From: Rhodobacteraceae bacterium Alg238-R152
GTDB taxonomy: Bacteria > Pseudomonadota > Alphaproteobacteria > Rhodobacterales > Rhodobacteraceae
Length of the DNA stretch: 64,000 nt
Reading direction: 5' to 3'
NCBI GenBank assembly: GCA_900537125.1
Contig: UNRJ01000002.1
Span: forward strand, 248,001-312,000
A program made the translations under genes and the position numbers. Position 1 is the first letter of the stretch. The number at the start of each line of letters is the position of its first letter. Below, in pieces: positions 25,467 to 35,049 of this stretch. The notes under the pieces are model-generated. The model saw only the letters and a list, made by a program, of their open reading frames with translations. It was not told where the DNA came from and did no database searches.

Positions 25467-26513
25467 ATGCAAATCACCCGTTTGGCCACACCAACTCATG
25501 AAACCGTTTTACGCGTACATGACGCCAACATTGGCCTCACTGGGTTTATTGCGGTGCATTCTACCAAACTGGGTCCAGCGGCAGGCGGCCTACGCATGCG
25601 TCCTTATGACAGTGAAGACGCCGCCCTGACCGACGCGCTGCGCCTGTCCGAAGGCATGACCTACAAAAATGCTGCAGCTGGCCTGCCCCTGGGTGGTGGC
25701 AAAGCTGTGATCATGGGCAATGCCTCCCAAAAATCCTCGAGCCAACTGCTGACCTTTGCTCGCGCCATCAACACCTTAGAAGGCAATTATTGGACCGCCG
25801 AAGACATGGGCATGAGCCCAACCGACATGTCCCTGCTCGCCACAGAGACCAAATTTGTCGCCGGCTTGCCCAATGGTCCGCACGCCTCCGGTGATCCGTC
25901 CCCAATCACCGCCCGTGGCATCTTTGAGTCCATTAAGGTCACCGCCAAACATCAATTTGGCAGCGCCGACCTGAACGGACGCACCGTTGCAGTCCAAGGC
26001 CTGGGCCATGTTGGCACCTATCTCTGCGAGTTCTTGCACAAAGCCGGCGCCAAACTGATCCTCGCGGACATCGACCAGAAGCGTGTGGCAGAACTTGCCA
26101 CACAATTTGACGCAAAGACCGCCACGCCGGATCAGATCCTTACTGTCAAAGCAGATATTCTCGCGCCTTGTGCCATCGGTGCAATCCTGAACGAAGACAG
26201 CATTGCGAAGCTAAATGTGGGGGCCGTTTGCGGCGGTGCCAACAACCAGCTTGCCACCTCTGAGGACGGCGCTCGCCTGTACGCCCGCGGCATTCTCTAC
26301 GCCCCCGATTTTGTCGCCAATGCTGGCGGCATCATCAATGTCGCAACCGAAGTTCTCGCCATCAAAGGTCGTGCGACCTACGTAGATGAAAAGCTCTCTG
26401 CGGTGGAAAACACCCTGGATCGCATTTTCTCCCGCGCTAAAACTCTGGATTGCAGCCCGGCTGATGTGGCTGTGGCCATTGTGGATGAAATGTTGGCCGA
26501 TCAGGCCGCGTGA
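25467..26513 (+). CDS. Leu/Glu/Phe/Val-type amino-acid dehydrogenase
   Basis: The 348-residue NAD-dependent enzyme oxidatively deaminates branched-chain or related amino acids. Lys67 and Lys79 lie in the conserved MTYKNAAAGLPLGGGKAV, followed by a Rossmann fold with VQGLGHVGTYLCEFLHKAG and the AGGIINVATEV segment. Leucine, valine and phenylalanine dehydrogenases cannot be separated by eye, so the substrate is left open. The upstream Lrp-type regulator suggests amino-acid-responsive expression. ATG 25467 follows AAGGAAA. A strong terminator follows. Confidence 0.88.
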   Translation: MQITRLATPTHETVLRVHDANIGLTGFIAVHSTKLGPAAGGLRMRPYDSEDAALTDALRLSEGMTYKNAAAGLPLGGGKAVIMGNASQKSSSQLLTFARAINTLEGNYWTAEDMGMSPTDMSLLATETKFVAGLPNGPHASGDPSPITARGIFESIKVTAKHQFGSADLNGRTVAVQGLGHVGTYLCEFLHKAGAKLILADIDQKRVAELATQFDAKTATPDQILTVKADILAPCAIGAILNEDSIAKLNVGAVCGGANNQLATSEDGARLYARGILYAPDFVANAGGIINVATEVLAIKGRATYVDEKLSAVENTLDRIFSRAKTLDCSPADVAVAIVDEMLADQAA

Positions 26514-26572
26514 TACCCTACAATAAGAAGTGGCGTGTCACATATGTGTCCGAGCCGCCTATATCTCAAATT

Positions 26573-26598
26573 GCCCGGCCAATTGGCCGGGCTTTTTT
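26573..26598 (+). terminator. intrinsic terminator of the amino-acid dehydrogenase
   Basis: GCCCGGCC-AATT-GGCCGGGC forms a perfect stem with a 4-nt loop, followed by six T. The rest of the gap to the chemoreceptor start (26599-26908) is AT-rich, with a small CACCT/AGGTG palindrome at 26616-26630 and no convincing gene. Confidence 0.92.
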
Positions 26599-26908
26599 AA
26601 TTAGTATATGAAATACACCTTTTATAGGTGCCAAATGTCCACTCCATTTATTCTGCGTCACTTTGTATCAGAACTGCCTGTGTTTATGAACGACCCAACC
26701 CACTCGCAAAAATGAAATACCCACAAGGACAAACAATCAAACGATTTTTTGAGTACCTTACTCCAAAAACAATTTTCAGATTTCCCATAATTAGGCGGCC
26801 GCAAACCACCAACCTTTTCCGTTCGGCAATTCCATTAACCGCCCGTTCAGCCTCCGCATGCGACCTGCACACAACGACGCAAAAGCAAGAGACCGGAAAG
26901 GCATCGCT

Positions 26909-28987
26909 ATGACGCTCAAATCGCAAATTCTGGCACTAATCATTATTCCTTTAATTGCATTGGCTGCCATCGGCAGTCTCAAAGCACGCAACGACTGGAC
27001 CCGACTGACAAACGCACAGGCTACGCAAGTCATAACAGAGGATTCCGTGGCACTGCTCGAGGTAGTGCACCACCTTCAGGTCGAACGTGGCCTGTCTGCC
27101 GTCCACATCACCGCCGCAGATCAAAGTACAATGTCAGAGCTTAGAGCCACCCGCGACCTGGCCAACACAGCCACACAAAAGGTACCGACAAGCGCAGCTC
27201 ACATTCTGAAACATCTGGCCCCGCTTGAAGCGCTGCGCGCTAACGTCACTGACCGTAATGTTCAACCCGGCGAAATGGGCGCGGGCTATTCCGGTATGAT
27301 CGCCAAAGTTCTTTCTGATGTGAGCGACCTGCTTTTGCACCAAAACAATGCAGAACTCAGCCAGATCAGCTCCGGTCTCGTAAGCCTGTCATACGCCAAA
27401 GAAGCCGCCGGCCAACAACGCGCGGCTGGTTCCGGTGCCTTTGGACGCCAAACCTTTGACCTGGCTGCGTTCCGCTGGTTCACCCGCACCGGCGCCATCG
27501 AACGCCAACTTCTGGACATCGCAGACCTGTCGTTTGCAAGCCATTTCACGGATCTTGATCTCCGGGTCGGACTCGCGCCCACTGGGCTGCCAGGGATTCG
27601 CGAGGAAGTCCTCAGTACGGGTCCCAACGTTTTGGCGCCAAACTATGCATCCAAAGACTGGTTTGATCGGGCAACCCGGTGGGTGTCTTCCTTACGGGAT
27701 GTTGAGAACACCGTTTCCGACAGAATGATCGAGATCGCCATCGCGGAGGCCCGCAATGCGCGCAATTCCCTCATTTTAACTTTGGCAGTGTCTGCCGCCT
27801 GCCTATTGTGCAGCGCTGGTATTGGTTGGCGACTTATCTCCATTTTTTCCTCTCAGTTTTCGGCCCTTCAGCAGGACCTGAACAAACTTGCCCACAAGGA
27901 ATTTGACTTTGTGCCTGCCAACCTCCAAAGCCGCGCCGAAGTCGGTGGCCTCAGCCGCAGCATGGAAAAAACACGACTTGCCTTGGCACAAGCCGAAGAT
28001 CAATTGCAGCAAATCGAACAAACCCGCATTTCGAATCGCGGTACCTTTGTCAGCAGCCTTGAGGACGGCCTTGCCCATTTGGCGCGCGGAGAACTCGACT
28101 GCCCAATCGAAGAGGCGTTTGCAGAAGAATACGAAAGCCTGCGCAACAGCTTCAACGAGTCTTTGGTTCATCTTCAAAATACCATCCAGAACGTCACAAT
28201 CACCGCTGACAGCATCAATGTAGGCGCTGCCGAGATCAGCCAATCGGCGGATCACCTGTCGCGCCGCACAGAAAGCCAGGCTGCAACACTTGAGGAGACC
28301 GCAGCCGCGCTCGAGGAGCTCACCACATCAGTTCAGGCGTCGGCCAGCAGCGCTCGCAGTGTTGAAGGGGCCATGTCTGAGGCACGTGAACAGGCGCAAT
28401 CAAGCGGCGAAGTTGTCCAGAAAGCTGTCTGTGCCATGACCACAATTGAGAAGTCCTCAGCCAAAATTGCGCAGATCATTGGGGTGATCGACGACATTGC
28501 CTTCCAAACCAATCTTCTGGCTCTAAATGCTGGAGTTGAGGCTGCCCGGGCCGGTGACCACGGCCGAGGATTTGCAGTCGTTGCTTCCGAGGTGCGCGCC
28601 TTGGCTCAGAAGTCGGCTGAGGCCGCCACCGAAATCAAGACTCTTATCGGGGAAAGCACGCGTCAGGTTCAAGACGGTGTCTCTTTGGTGGGGGCCACTG
28701 GAACGTCGATCACAAATATCGTGGAACGGGTCAATGAGATCTCCAAATTGATGAGCGGCATTGCCAACGGCACAGTGGAACAGGCCACCGGCCTTCAAGA
28801 AATTAACGGCAACGTGCATCAGCTCGACGAGGTGACACAGAAAAATGCCGCCATGGTCGAAGAATCCACAGCCGCCGGACATCTTCTTCACGCTGACGCC
28901 AGCAAACTCTCTGAGTTGATGAGCCAGTTCCGTGTCGAAGCCTCAGGCTCCGACACCGCTCATGAGAGTTTCAGGCAGGCCTCCTGA
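26909..28987 (+). CDS. methyl-accepting chemotaxis protein with NIT sensor domain
   Basis: This 692-residue chemoreceptor has TM1 at about residues 5-25 and a large periplasmic domain whose VVHHLQVERGLSAVHI start matches the NIT (nitrate/nitrite-sensing type) domain. TM2 is at about 285-310, followed by HAMP segments and the signalling coiled coil with the conserved tip IAFQTNLLALNAGVEAARAG (about 530-550). No CheR-tethering pentapeptide is seen at the C-terminus. No che genes are nearby. GGAAAGG precedes ATG 26909. The ligand is inferred only from the domain name; NIT domains may sense other small molecules. Confidence 0.9.
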   Translation: MTLKSQILALIIIPLIALAAIGSLKARNDWTRLTNAQATQVITEDSVALLEVVHHLQVERGLSAVHITAADQSTMSELRATRDLANTATQKVPTSAAHILKHLAPLEALRANVTDRNVQPGEMGAGYSGMIAKVLSDVSDLLLHQNNAELSQISSGLVSLSYAKEAAGQQRAAGSGAFGRQTFDLAAFRWFTRTGAIERQLLDIADLSFASHFTDLDLRVGLAPTGLPGIREEVLSTGPNVLAPNYASKDWFDRATRWVSSLRDVENTVSDRMIEIAIAEARNARNSLILTLAVSAACLLCSAGIGWRLISIFSSQFSALQQDLNKLAHKEFDFVPANLQSRAEVGGLSRSMEKTRLALAQAEDQLQQIEQTRISNRGTFVSSLEDGLAHLARGELDCPIEEAFAEEYESLRNSFNESLVHLQNTIQNVTITADSINVGAAEISQSADHLSRRTESQAATLEETAAALEELTTSVQASASSARSVEGAMSEAREQAQSSGEVVQKAVCAMTTIEKSSAKIAQIIGVIDDIAFQTNLLALNAGVEAARAGDHGRGFAVVASEVRALAQKSAEAATEIKTLIGESTRQVQDGVSLVGATGTSITNIVERVNEISKLMSGIANGTVEQATGLQEINGNVHQLDEVTQKNAAMVEESTAAGHLLHADASKLSELMSQFRVEASGSDTAHESFRQAS

Positions 28988-29009
28988 TCAACGCAGATTT
29001 GGCAACAAC

Positions 29010-29046
29010 AAGGGCGTGATTTCCACAAGGAGATCACGCCCTTTTC
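29010..29046. terminator. terminator after the chemoreceptor gene
   Basis: AAGGGCGTGAT (29010-29020) and ATCACGCCCTT (29033-29043) form an 11-bp stem followed by TTT on the plus strand. It stands between the chemoreceptor and the convergent regA and may act in both directions. Confidence 0.8.
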
Positions 29047-29171
29047 ATTTCAAAACCGTGTCGCGTCGAAACCATAGACAGCGGATTCATTAACCTTTGT
29101 CGGACAGTCGCAAAACAGTCAGTATACCGACGCTATACCGACGTTGTTTTGGGATAAGCTCGATACAGATC

Positions 29172-29726
29172 CTAACGCGGCGACCGCTTTGCCAATATCC
29201 GCTGCAACGTCCGGCGATGCATGTTCAAGCGACGTGCGGTTTCACTCACGTTGCGATCACACAATTCATACACCCGCTGAATATGCTCCCACCGCACGCG
29301 ATCCGCGCTCATTGGATTTTCCGGCGGCGGCGGCAATTCGTCCGGCCCGCTCAGAAGCGCGTTCATCACGTCCGTCGCATCCGCTGGTTTGCTGAGGTAA
29401 TCGGTTGCGCCAATCTTCACCGCAGCAACCGCCGTGGCAATCGCCCCATAGCCCGTCAGTACAACAACTCGGCTGTCTGCACGTTTTTCCCGAATAACCT
29501 CGACAACGTCCAATCCGTTGCCATCCCCAAGCCGCAAATCGACCACGGCATAGGCCGGTGGACGGGCTGTGGCAATGGCTTGCCCTGCCGCAACAGACCC
29601 AGCCGTTTCCACCTCAAAACCACGTTTTTCCATGGCCTTAGCGAGTCGCCGCAAAAACGGCTCATCGTCATCTACCAACAGAAGTGATTTGTCCGGCCCG
29701 ATCTCCGACAGCGCGTTTTCCGTCAT
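29172..29726 (-). CDS. regA: response regulator RegA (PrrA/ActR type)
   Basis: This is the global redox response regulator of photosynthetic and non-photosynthetic alphaproteobacteria. The 184-residue protein has a receiver with acidic residues in LLLVDDDEP, phospho-acceptor Asp63 (VVDLRLGDGNG) and Lys in YLSKPAD. A four-proline linker (PPPP) and a short Fis-type HTH (NVSETARRLNMHRRTLQRIL) follow. Length and Asp63 match the characterised RegA. It is transcribed away from regB together with senC (74 bp upstream). ATG 29726 gives the family N-terminus; an upstream TTG is unlikely. Confidence 0.95.
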   Translation of the reverse strand: MTENALSEIGPDKSLLLVDDDEPFLRRLAKAMEKRGFEVETAGSVAAGQAIATARPPAYAVVDLRLGDGNGLDVVEVIREKRADSRVVVLTGYGAIATAVAAVKIGATDYLSKPADATDVMNALLSGPDELPPPPENPMSADRVRWEHIQRVYELCDRNVSETARRLNMHRRTLQRILAKRSPR

Positions 29727-29800
29727 GTGCCTGTTCCCCACTGCGTGTTTCGACAAGTATTAGCGTCCCTGGCCTATTGGGTCAAACAGACCCCTGAACA

Positions 29801-30430
29801 CTACATGTTGTCTACGAAGCACGCGACGGTCTCCGCCATTTTTTCTGGCGTTGTGTCACGGCGGAAATACTCAACAAAGCCATGTCCTGGCAGCGTCAGG
29901 TAAGTGAACGTGGAGTGATCAACGAGGTAAAACTCGTCATCCCCATCGTCCGCAGGCTGTTTCTTGTAATAGGTGCGATACGCTTGACTGGCCTTTTTCA
30001 CCTGCTCCGCAGAGCCGCTCAAACCAATCATGCGCTCATGCATATAGCCTGAGAAATCTTTCATCACTTCCGGCGTGTCCCGCTCTGGATCGATTGTGAT
30101 GAACACCGGGTTCACAAGCTTGCCATCTGCTTCAAGGATATCAACGGCTTCTGCGTTACGCGTGTTGTCCAGCGGACAAACATCGGGGCAGAACGTATAG
30201 CCAAAATAGATCAAAGAGGGTGCGGTCAGAACATCTTTGTCCGTGACGGTTTCTCCATCCCCATTTAACAGCTCAAACGGCCCACCAATGGCGCTTGTGC
30301 CACCTGCAACCTGACCTTGACGGCATTGCGTAAACTGATCTCCGTCATCATCGCCACGGCTCACGTACCACATGCCGGCCAGCGCAAAGAGCGCCACAAA
30401 TGCGGCCACAGCCGCCACAGTCCGAACCAT
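29801..30430 (-). CDS. senC: SCO/SenC-type copper chaperone (PrrC)
   Basis: This membrane-anchored thioredoxin-fold protein is needed for copper delivery to cytochrome oxidase and is linked to RegB signalling in relatives. The 209-residue protein has one N-terminal membrane anchor (residues 3-24), a CxxxC motif (Cys81, Cys85 in FGYTFCPDVCP) and the third copper ligand His172 (VDHSTF). GAGG six bases upstream supports ATG 30430. It is located between regB (divergent) and regA (downstream), the conserved order. Confidence 0.93.
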   Translation of the reverse strand: MVRTVAAVAAFVALFALAGMWYVSRGDDDGDQFTQCRQGQVAGGTSAIGGPFELLNGDGETVTDKDVLTAPSLIYFGYTFCPDVCPLDNTRNAEAVDILEADGKLVNPVFITIDPERDTPEVMKDFSGYMHERMIGLSGSAEQVKKASQAYRTYYKKQPADDGDDEFYLVDHSTFTYLTLPGHGFVEYFRRDTTPEKMAETVACFVDNM

Positions 30431-30514
30431 ATCAAACCTCATCAAGTTTAGTTGCGGGATATGACGCAGAGACCTATCAAGGTTGCACCAAGACACAAGC
30501 GGAAAGGCCCCGAA

Positions 30515-31900
30515 ATGACGGATTTGTCAGGCGAGCTGCTCAATGCAAATCGTCGTAGTAATTGGATTCGATTGCGCACATTCATCATGCTGCGCTGGAT
30601 TGCCATTTGCGGTCAGATTGTTGCGCTGTTGGTTGCCCAATTTGGCTTCGACCTCGAGCTCTACTATGGCCTTTGTTACATGGCTGTAGGCATCTCCGTA
30701 ATCGGCAATCTGGTCGCTATTTTTGTCTTTCCAGAAAACAAATTGCTGACCGAGAAAGAGAACATGGCAATGTTGCTCTTTGACGTGTTGCAGCTGAGCT
30801 TCCTGCTTTTCCTCACTGGTGGCCTGCACAACCCATTTTCATTCCTGATGGTGGCTCCGGTTACCATCGCCGCCTCAGTTTTGTCCGCGCGTTCAGCCAT
30901 ATTCCTCGGCTGCCTAACCGTCGCGATCGTCACGGTGCTGCTTGAATTCTATGTTCCATTGCGCACCCAAAATTTCTTCTATTTGCATGTGCCAGAGGTT
31001 TTCTTATTTGGAAACTGGGCGGCCATCATCATCGCCCTGGTCTTTTCATCGCTCTACTCCCGTCGCGTGGTGTCAGAGATGTCCTCCATGGGGGAAGCTT
31101 TGGCCGCCACGCAAATGGCCCTCGCCCGCGAGCAGAAACTCACAGATCTTGGTGGTGTTGTGGCCGCTGCTGCACACGAGTTGGGCACGCCGCTGGCGAC
31201 AATCAAACTTGCCAGTGCAGAATTGATGGAGGAACTCGAAGACCAACCCGATCTCCACGAAGACGCCGCCCTCATCCGCCAACAAGCGGATCGATGTCGG
31301 GACATTCTGCACTCTATGGGCCGCGCCGGGAAAGACGATTTACATCTTCGCAAAGCGCCACTCTCAACGGTGATCGAAGAGGCCGCGGAGCCGCATATAG
31401 GTCGCGGAAAAGAAATCATATTCGACCACTTTGACCTGTTGGATGGACCAGAGATCCTGCGCAAGCCGGAGATCATTCACGGCTTGCGCAACCTGATTCA
31501 AAATGCGGTCGACTTTGCCCAAACATCCGTTTGGGTTGAAACTGAGTGTGAGGGTGAGTCGGTTTCCGTTCGAATAATGGACGATGGTCCGGGATATCCA
31601 ACTCACCTAATTGGACGTATTGGTGACCCCTTTGTACGCTATCGAAAATCCAAGAAAGATGTAAAACGGCGGCCTGGATATGAGGGAATGGGCCTAGGAC
31701 TTTTCATTGCAAAAACCTTATTGGAAAGATCTGGCGCGGAGATAAGTTTTGCAAATGGCTCCAGTGTCTTAGATGATCAACTCGTGACCAAGGAACGCAG
31801 AGGTGCCGTTGTTGAAGTTATTTGGCCACGTAACAAAGTTGATGCTTCCATGAACCTCACCGCGCTTGGAAAGGGGGGCAACCCGTTACACCAATCTTAA
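30515..31900 (+). CDS. regB: redox sensor histidine kinase RegB (PrrB)
   Basis: This 461-residue membrane kinase phosphorylates RegA under reducing conditions. Six hydrophobic segments fill residues 25-180, with the ubiquinone-sensing GGLHNPF motif in LLFLTGGLHNPFSFL. The H-box has His221 (AAAAHELGTPLATI) and the redox cysteine is Cys261 (QQADRCRDIL), equivalent to Cys265 of the Rhodobacter protein. An HATPase domain follows (NAVDFA, DDGPGYP, GMGLGLFIAKTLL). It is divergent from senC across 84 bp, so one region controls both arms. The start has AAAGG seven bases upstream. Confidence 0.95.
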   Translation: MTDLSGELLNANRRSNWIRLRTFIMLRWIAICGQIVALLVAQFGFDLELYYGLCYMAVGISVIGNLVAIFVFPENKLLTEKENMAMLLFDVLQLSFLLFLTGGLHNPFSFLMVAPVTIAASVLSARSAIFLGCLTVAIVTVLLEFYVPLRTQNFFYLHVPEVFLFGNWAAIIIALVFSSLYSRRVVSEMSSMGEALAATQMALAREQKLTDLGGVVAAAAHELGTPLATIKLASAELMEELEDQPDLHEDAALIRQQADRCRDILHSMGRAGKDDLHLRKAPLSTVIEEAAEPHIGRGKEIIFDHFDLLDGPEILRKPEIIHGLRNLIQNAVDFAQTSVWVETECEGESVSVRIMDDGPGYPTHLIGRIGDPFVRYRKSKKDVKRRPGYEGMGLGLFIAKTLLERSGAEISFANGSSVLDDQLVTKERRGAVVEVIWPRNKVDASMNLTALGKGGNPLHQS

Positions 31901-32005
31901 TCCCGCGGGCGCACCAACTTGATAAAAGATGCAATTCTGGATAAGGTATTCGGGTAAGTTTATTACGCACTCCTCGTTGTTTCAAAAGTAACTTTGAGGT
32001 CACGC

Positions 32006-33508
32006 ATGTTTGTATTTAGTGTCCTGTTTTTTGCACTCCTTGTGCTCACGAGCCTCGCAACTACCGCTGTGGTTCGTTACTCTATGACCTCACGGGACAA
32101 AAAGGCCTTCGTACGCTCAAAATTGACTGAGCCCCCCCCACCCGTCGCGCGGTTTTTGTTTCGCGCTGGCACCTTGGTTGATGCAAACCCAGCTGCCCTA
32201 AGAATATGCTCCGAAATGCCCACCGATCGATTTGATTGGGAAGCCCTTCGCAAAAAACTATCGGTGAATTTCCCGGACTTCCCATTTGCGCAGGGCGCAT
32301 CTCACGACAGGGATTTGACCGTGCTGAAATCCATCGACCCAAATGACGCCTCTGTTGTAACCTTGGACCAATGGCATGACGTGGCACGCGTAACATTGGA
32401 ACAGGACGCGAGGCCAGATTTGGCGCGACGAACGGCGATATTGCAAGCTATGTTCCAAGCGCCCAATCCGATTTGGAAAACCAACTCTGAAGGCACGGTA
32501 ATTTGGCGCAATAGTGCCTATAAATCTCTGGGCGCAGCGCTTGGCTATTCTGCGGACAATCAGCTTCTTTTTGACACCACAAATATATGCGCAGGGGACC
32601 CCGCGCAAAAGTTCAAACTGTCCAGCTCAAATGGATCGCGCACGCATTGGTTTAACGTGACGGCAGTACATGCGGGACCGAACACAATGCTTTATGCAAC
32701 TGAGGCAGACGCCGAAGTCTCAGCCCAAGATTCACGTCGCAGTTTTGTGCAAACATTCTCAAAAACCTTCGCCCAATTGTCCACAGGTCTGGCGATCTTT
32801 GATGGTGACCAAAAGCTGGTTTTGTTTAATCCAGCCTTGACGCAATTAACGGGATTACCAGGAGATATCCTGTCCAACAGATGTGATCTGTTTGCATTTT
32901 TTGACCAGTTGAGAGAGCGCCATGTTGTCCCGACCAAAAGCCGCCAAATGGATTGGCACAGTCAAGTTGTGGATATCCTGAGGCGCGCACAAGACGGCGA
33001 ATATTGTGAAACTTGGACCTTACCAACCGGCGTCACCTACAAGGTGTCGGGGCGCCCACATCAGGATGGCGCGTTGGTCTTTTTGCTGGAAGACATCACC
33101 GCAGAAATCACTGTTACAAGGCGGTTCCGCAGTGAGCTTGAGCAAGTACATGGGGTGTTGGACACGATCGACAGTGCACTGGTGCTCTTTTCCCCAACCG
33201 GTCAGCTCCGGCTGTGCAATCAGGCTTACCGCGACTTATGGAAAAGCGATCCTGATAGCTCGTTTGCGGAGTACACCTTCCGTGATGCAATGCTGCATTG
33301 GCAAGCGGACTGTTTGCCATCATCCGTTTGGACAAAGCTCAAGCGGCGCATTCTCTCCACATCAGATCGCAGCACTTGGTCCGCCTCCGTCACCAAATCG
33401 AGTGGTGAAACACTCGACATCGGGGTGTCACCGGTCGCAGGGGGCGTCACTCTGCTCACCTTCAAGGCAACAAATGTAGCGGAATACCCACTGCCTTCGA
33501 CTCACTGA
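32006..33508 (+). CDS. membrane-anchored PAS-domain protein without a kinase domain
   Basis: The 500-residue protein has one N-terminal membrane segment (residues 2-22), then two or three PAS-like domains, recognisable from PNPIWKTNSEGTVIWRNSAY, STGLAIFDGDQKLVLFNPAL and DSALVLFSPTGQLRLCNQAY. It then stops: there is no H-box, ATPase, GGDEF or other output domain. It follows regB after 105 bp on the same strand. It may be a signalling partner of a separate kinase, or a degenerate kinase. ATG 32006 is supported by GAGG six bases upstream. Confidence 0.75.
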   Translation: MFVFSVLFFALLVLTSLATTAVVRYSMTSRDKKAFVRSKLTEPPPPVARFLFRAGTLVDANPAALRICSEMPTDRFDWEALRKKLSVNFPDFPFAQGASHDRDLTVLKSIDPNDASVVTLDQWHDVARVTLEQDARPDLARRTAILQAMFQAPNPIWKTNSEGTVIWRNSAYKSLGAALGYSADNQLLFDTTNICAGDPAQKFKLSSSNGSRTHWFNVTAVHAGPNTMLYATEADAEVSAQDSRRSFVQTFSKTFAQLSTGLAIFDGDQKLVLFNPALTQLTGLPGDILSNRCDLFAFFDQLRERHVVPTKSRQMDWHSQVVDILRRAQDGEYCETWTLPTGVTYKVSGRPHQDGALVFLLEDITAEITVTRRFRSELEQVHGVLDTIDSALVLFSPTGQLRLCNQAYRDLWKSDPDSSFAEYTFRDAMLHWQADCLPSSVWTKLKRRILSTSDRSTWSASVTKSSGETLDIGVSPVAGGVTLLTFKATNVAEYPLPSTH

Positions 33509-33556
33509 CGCTTAAACCCACTTGCAGGTCTTGCTGGGCGTTTTTACTGTGGCGCC

Positions 33557-34030
33557 ATGACGCCATTCTCTCGCACTCTTACCCTAAATTCCCCCTCCGA
33601 AACCCAAGCCTTAGCGCTTCAAATTGCAACAACACTCTCGCCTGGAGACGTGATGCTGCTCGAGGGACCTATCGGAGCCGGGAAAACCCACTTTGCGCGA
33701 AGCTTGATCCAAGCTTTGCTGCCTGTGTTGGAAGACGTGCCTTCTCCCACTTTCACACTTGTTCAGGTTTATGACGGGCCAGTCTCCGAAATCTGGCACG
33801 CGGACCTATACCGTCTGACATCTCCGGAAGAGGTTGTTGAGCTTGGTCTGACAGATGCGTTTGAAGAGGCCATCTGCCTTGTGGAATGGCCCGATCGACT
33901 GGCGGAGCTCGCCCCAGAAAATGCCCTAAAGATCATTTTTGAACTTTCCACTCAGGAACAACAGCGCATCTTAACGTTTTCTTCTGCGAGCCCATCTTGG
34001 GAAGCAAAACTTGAGAAGCTCTCAAAATGA
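33557..34030 (+). CDS. tsaE: tRNA threonylcarbamoyladenosine biosynthesis ATPase TsaE
   Basis: TsaE is the P-loop ATPase that works with TsaD and TsaB in t6A formation. The 157-residue protein has Walker A GPIGAGKT (37-44), the PSPTFTLVQVY segment and the HADLYRL and LVEWPDRL motifs typical of the family. TsaD is encoded at 15674-16771 in this window. It opens a tight operon: its stop overlaps the next start by 4 bp, and murU-like, addB, addA and trxA follow. Confidence 0.94.
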   Translation: MTPFSRTLTLNSPSETQALALQIATTLSPGDVMLLEGPIGAGKTHFARSLIQALLPVLEDVPSPTFTLVQVYDGPVSEIWHADLYRLTSPEEVVELGLTDAFEEAICLVEWPDRLAELAPENALKIIFELSTQEQQRILTFSSASPSWEAKLEKLSK

Positions 34031-35049
34031 CCCCTCGTGACATCGCAATAGACCGTTTTCTCACAAACACCCCATGGGCGGCGGCTGACCAGCTTGATTT
34101 GGCTGGCGACGCCTCTGCGCGCAGCTACAAACGCCTGAAGCTCAAAAATGGAACATCTGCGGTACTGATGGATGCCCCAGTGCAGGATACCAGCACCACC
34201 AAGCCGTTTGCTTCAATCGCAAGTTTTCTAAAGCGCAGTGGCCTGTCAGCACCGGACATATTTCTGTGTGATCATGATTTGGGTCTGATGCTGATCGAAG
34301 ACCTCGGGGACGATCTATTTGCCCGCGTTGTCCAAGAAGATCCAAGCACCGAAGAACCGCTCTATTTTGCGGCGGCCGATGTGCTAACCACACTGCAACG
34401 CCATGTCCCGCCAAATGGTTTGCAAAGCATGGACAATGCCACGCTTGCGCAAATGATCGAACCGGTTTTCTCTTGGTATATTGCGGGCGCCGATCTTCCT
34501 TGGAAGCCGGCCTGGCGAGATTTCCATCAGGCGATTTTGCCGATTTTTACAAACCACCTAGGCGCGCCCACCACCATGGTTCTCCGGGACTACCACGCAG
34601 AAAACTTGCTTTGGCTGCCTGACCGACAGGGTGAGGCCCGGGTGGGATTATTGGATTTTCAAGATGCCCTAGTTGGCCACAAGGCTTATGACTTGGTCTC
34701 TCTCCTGCAAGATGCGCGCCGAGATGTGCCCCAAGATATCGAGACACGCACCAAAGCGCATTTTGTATCCTCCGCCAATTTGGATCCAGATATCTTTGAC
34801 GTGGCCTATAGCCTGCTTGGCGCCCAGAGAAACTTGCGCATTGTTGGGGTGTTTGCTCGCCTGTGTATGCATTTTGGGAAACCAAACTATATTGACCTGA
34901 TCCCACGAGTCTACAATCTTGCCATGCGCAATCTGCGCCATCCAACCTTACAGGAACCCGCCGCAATCCTGCGAGATGCTTTGCCTGCGCCAACCCCAGA
35001 AATTCTTGAAAAGTTAAAAAGCAAATGCGCCAAGATCCCGAAGCTGTAA
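34027..35049 (+). CDS. amgK: aminoglycoside-phosphotransferase-fold kinase, AmgK-like
   Basis: The 340-residue protein has the APH kinase fold: an N-lobe (LAGDASARSYKRLKL), catalytic VLRDYHAENLLWL and metal-binding LLDFQDALVGHKAYDLVSLLQDA. In pseudomonads and other proteobacteria the homologue AmgK phosphorylates the anomeric position of N-acetylmuramic acid, feeding recycled peptidoglycan sugar back to UDP-MurNAc with MurU. The adjacent MurU-like gene (24-bp overlap) supports that role; substrate is inferred from this pairing. Start overlaps tsaE (ATGA). Confidence 0.85.
   Translation: MTPRDIAIDRFLTNTPWAAADQLDLAGDASARSYKRLKLKNGTSAVLMDAPVQDTSTTKPFASIASFLKRSGLSAPDIFLCDHDLGLMLIEDLGDDLFARVVQEDPSTEEPLYFAAADVLTTLQRHVPPNGLQSMDNATLAQMIEPVFSWYIAGADLPWKPAWRDFHQAILPIFTNHLGAPTTMVLRDYHAENLLWLPDRQGEARVGLLDFQDALVGHKAYDLVSLLQDARRDVPQDIETRTKAHFVSSANLDPDIFDVAYSLLGAQRNLRIVGVFARLCMHFGKPNYIDLIPRVYNLAMRNLRHPTLQEPAAILRDALPAPTPEILEKLKSKCAKIPKL

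Noticed and set aside
26628-26912. 94-codon frame upstream of the chemoreceptor
   Set aside because: Lies in AT-rich leader sequence, low-complexity product, no initiation signal.
29097-29687. 196-codon plus-strand frame opposite regA
   Set aside because: Shadow of regA, whose Asp63 and HTH are clear on the minus strand.
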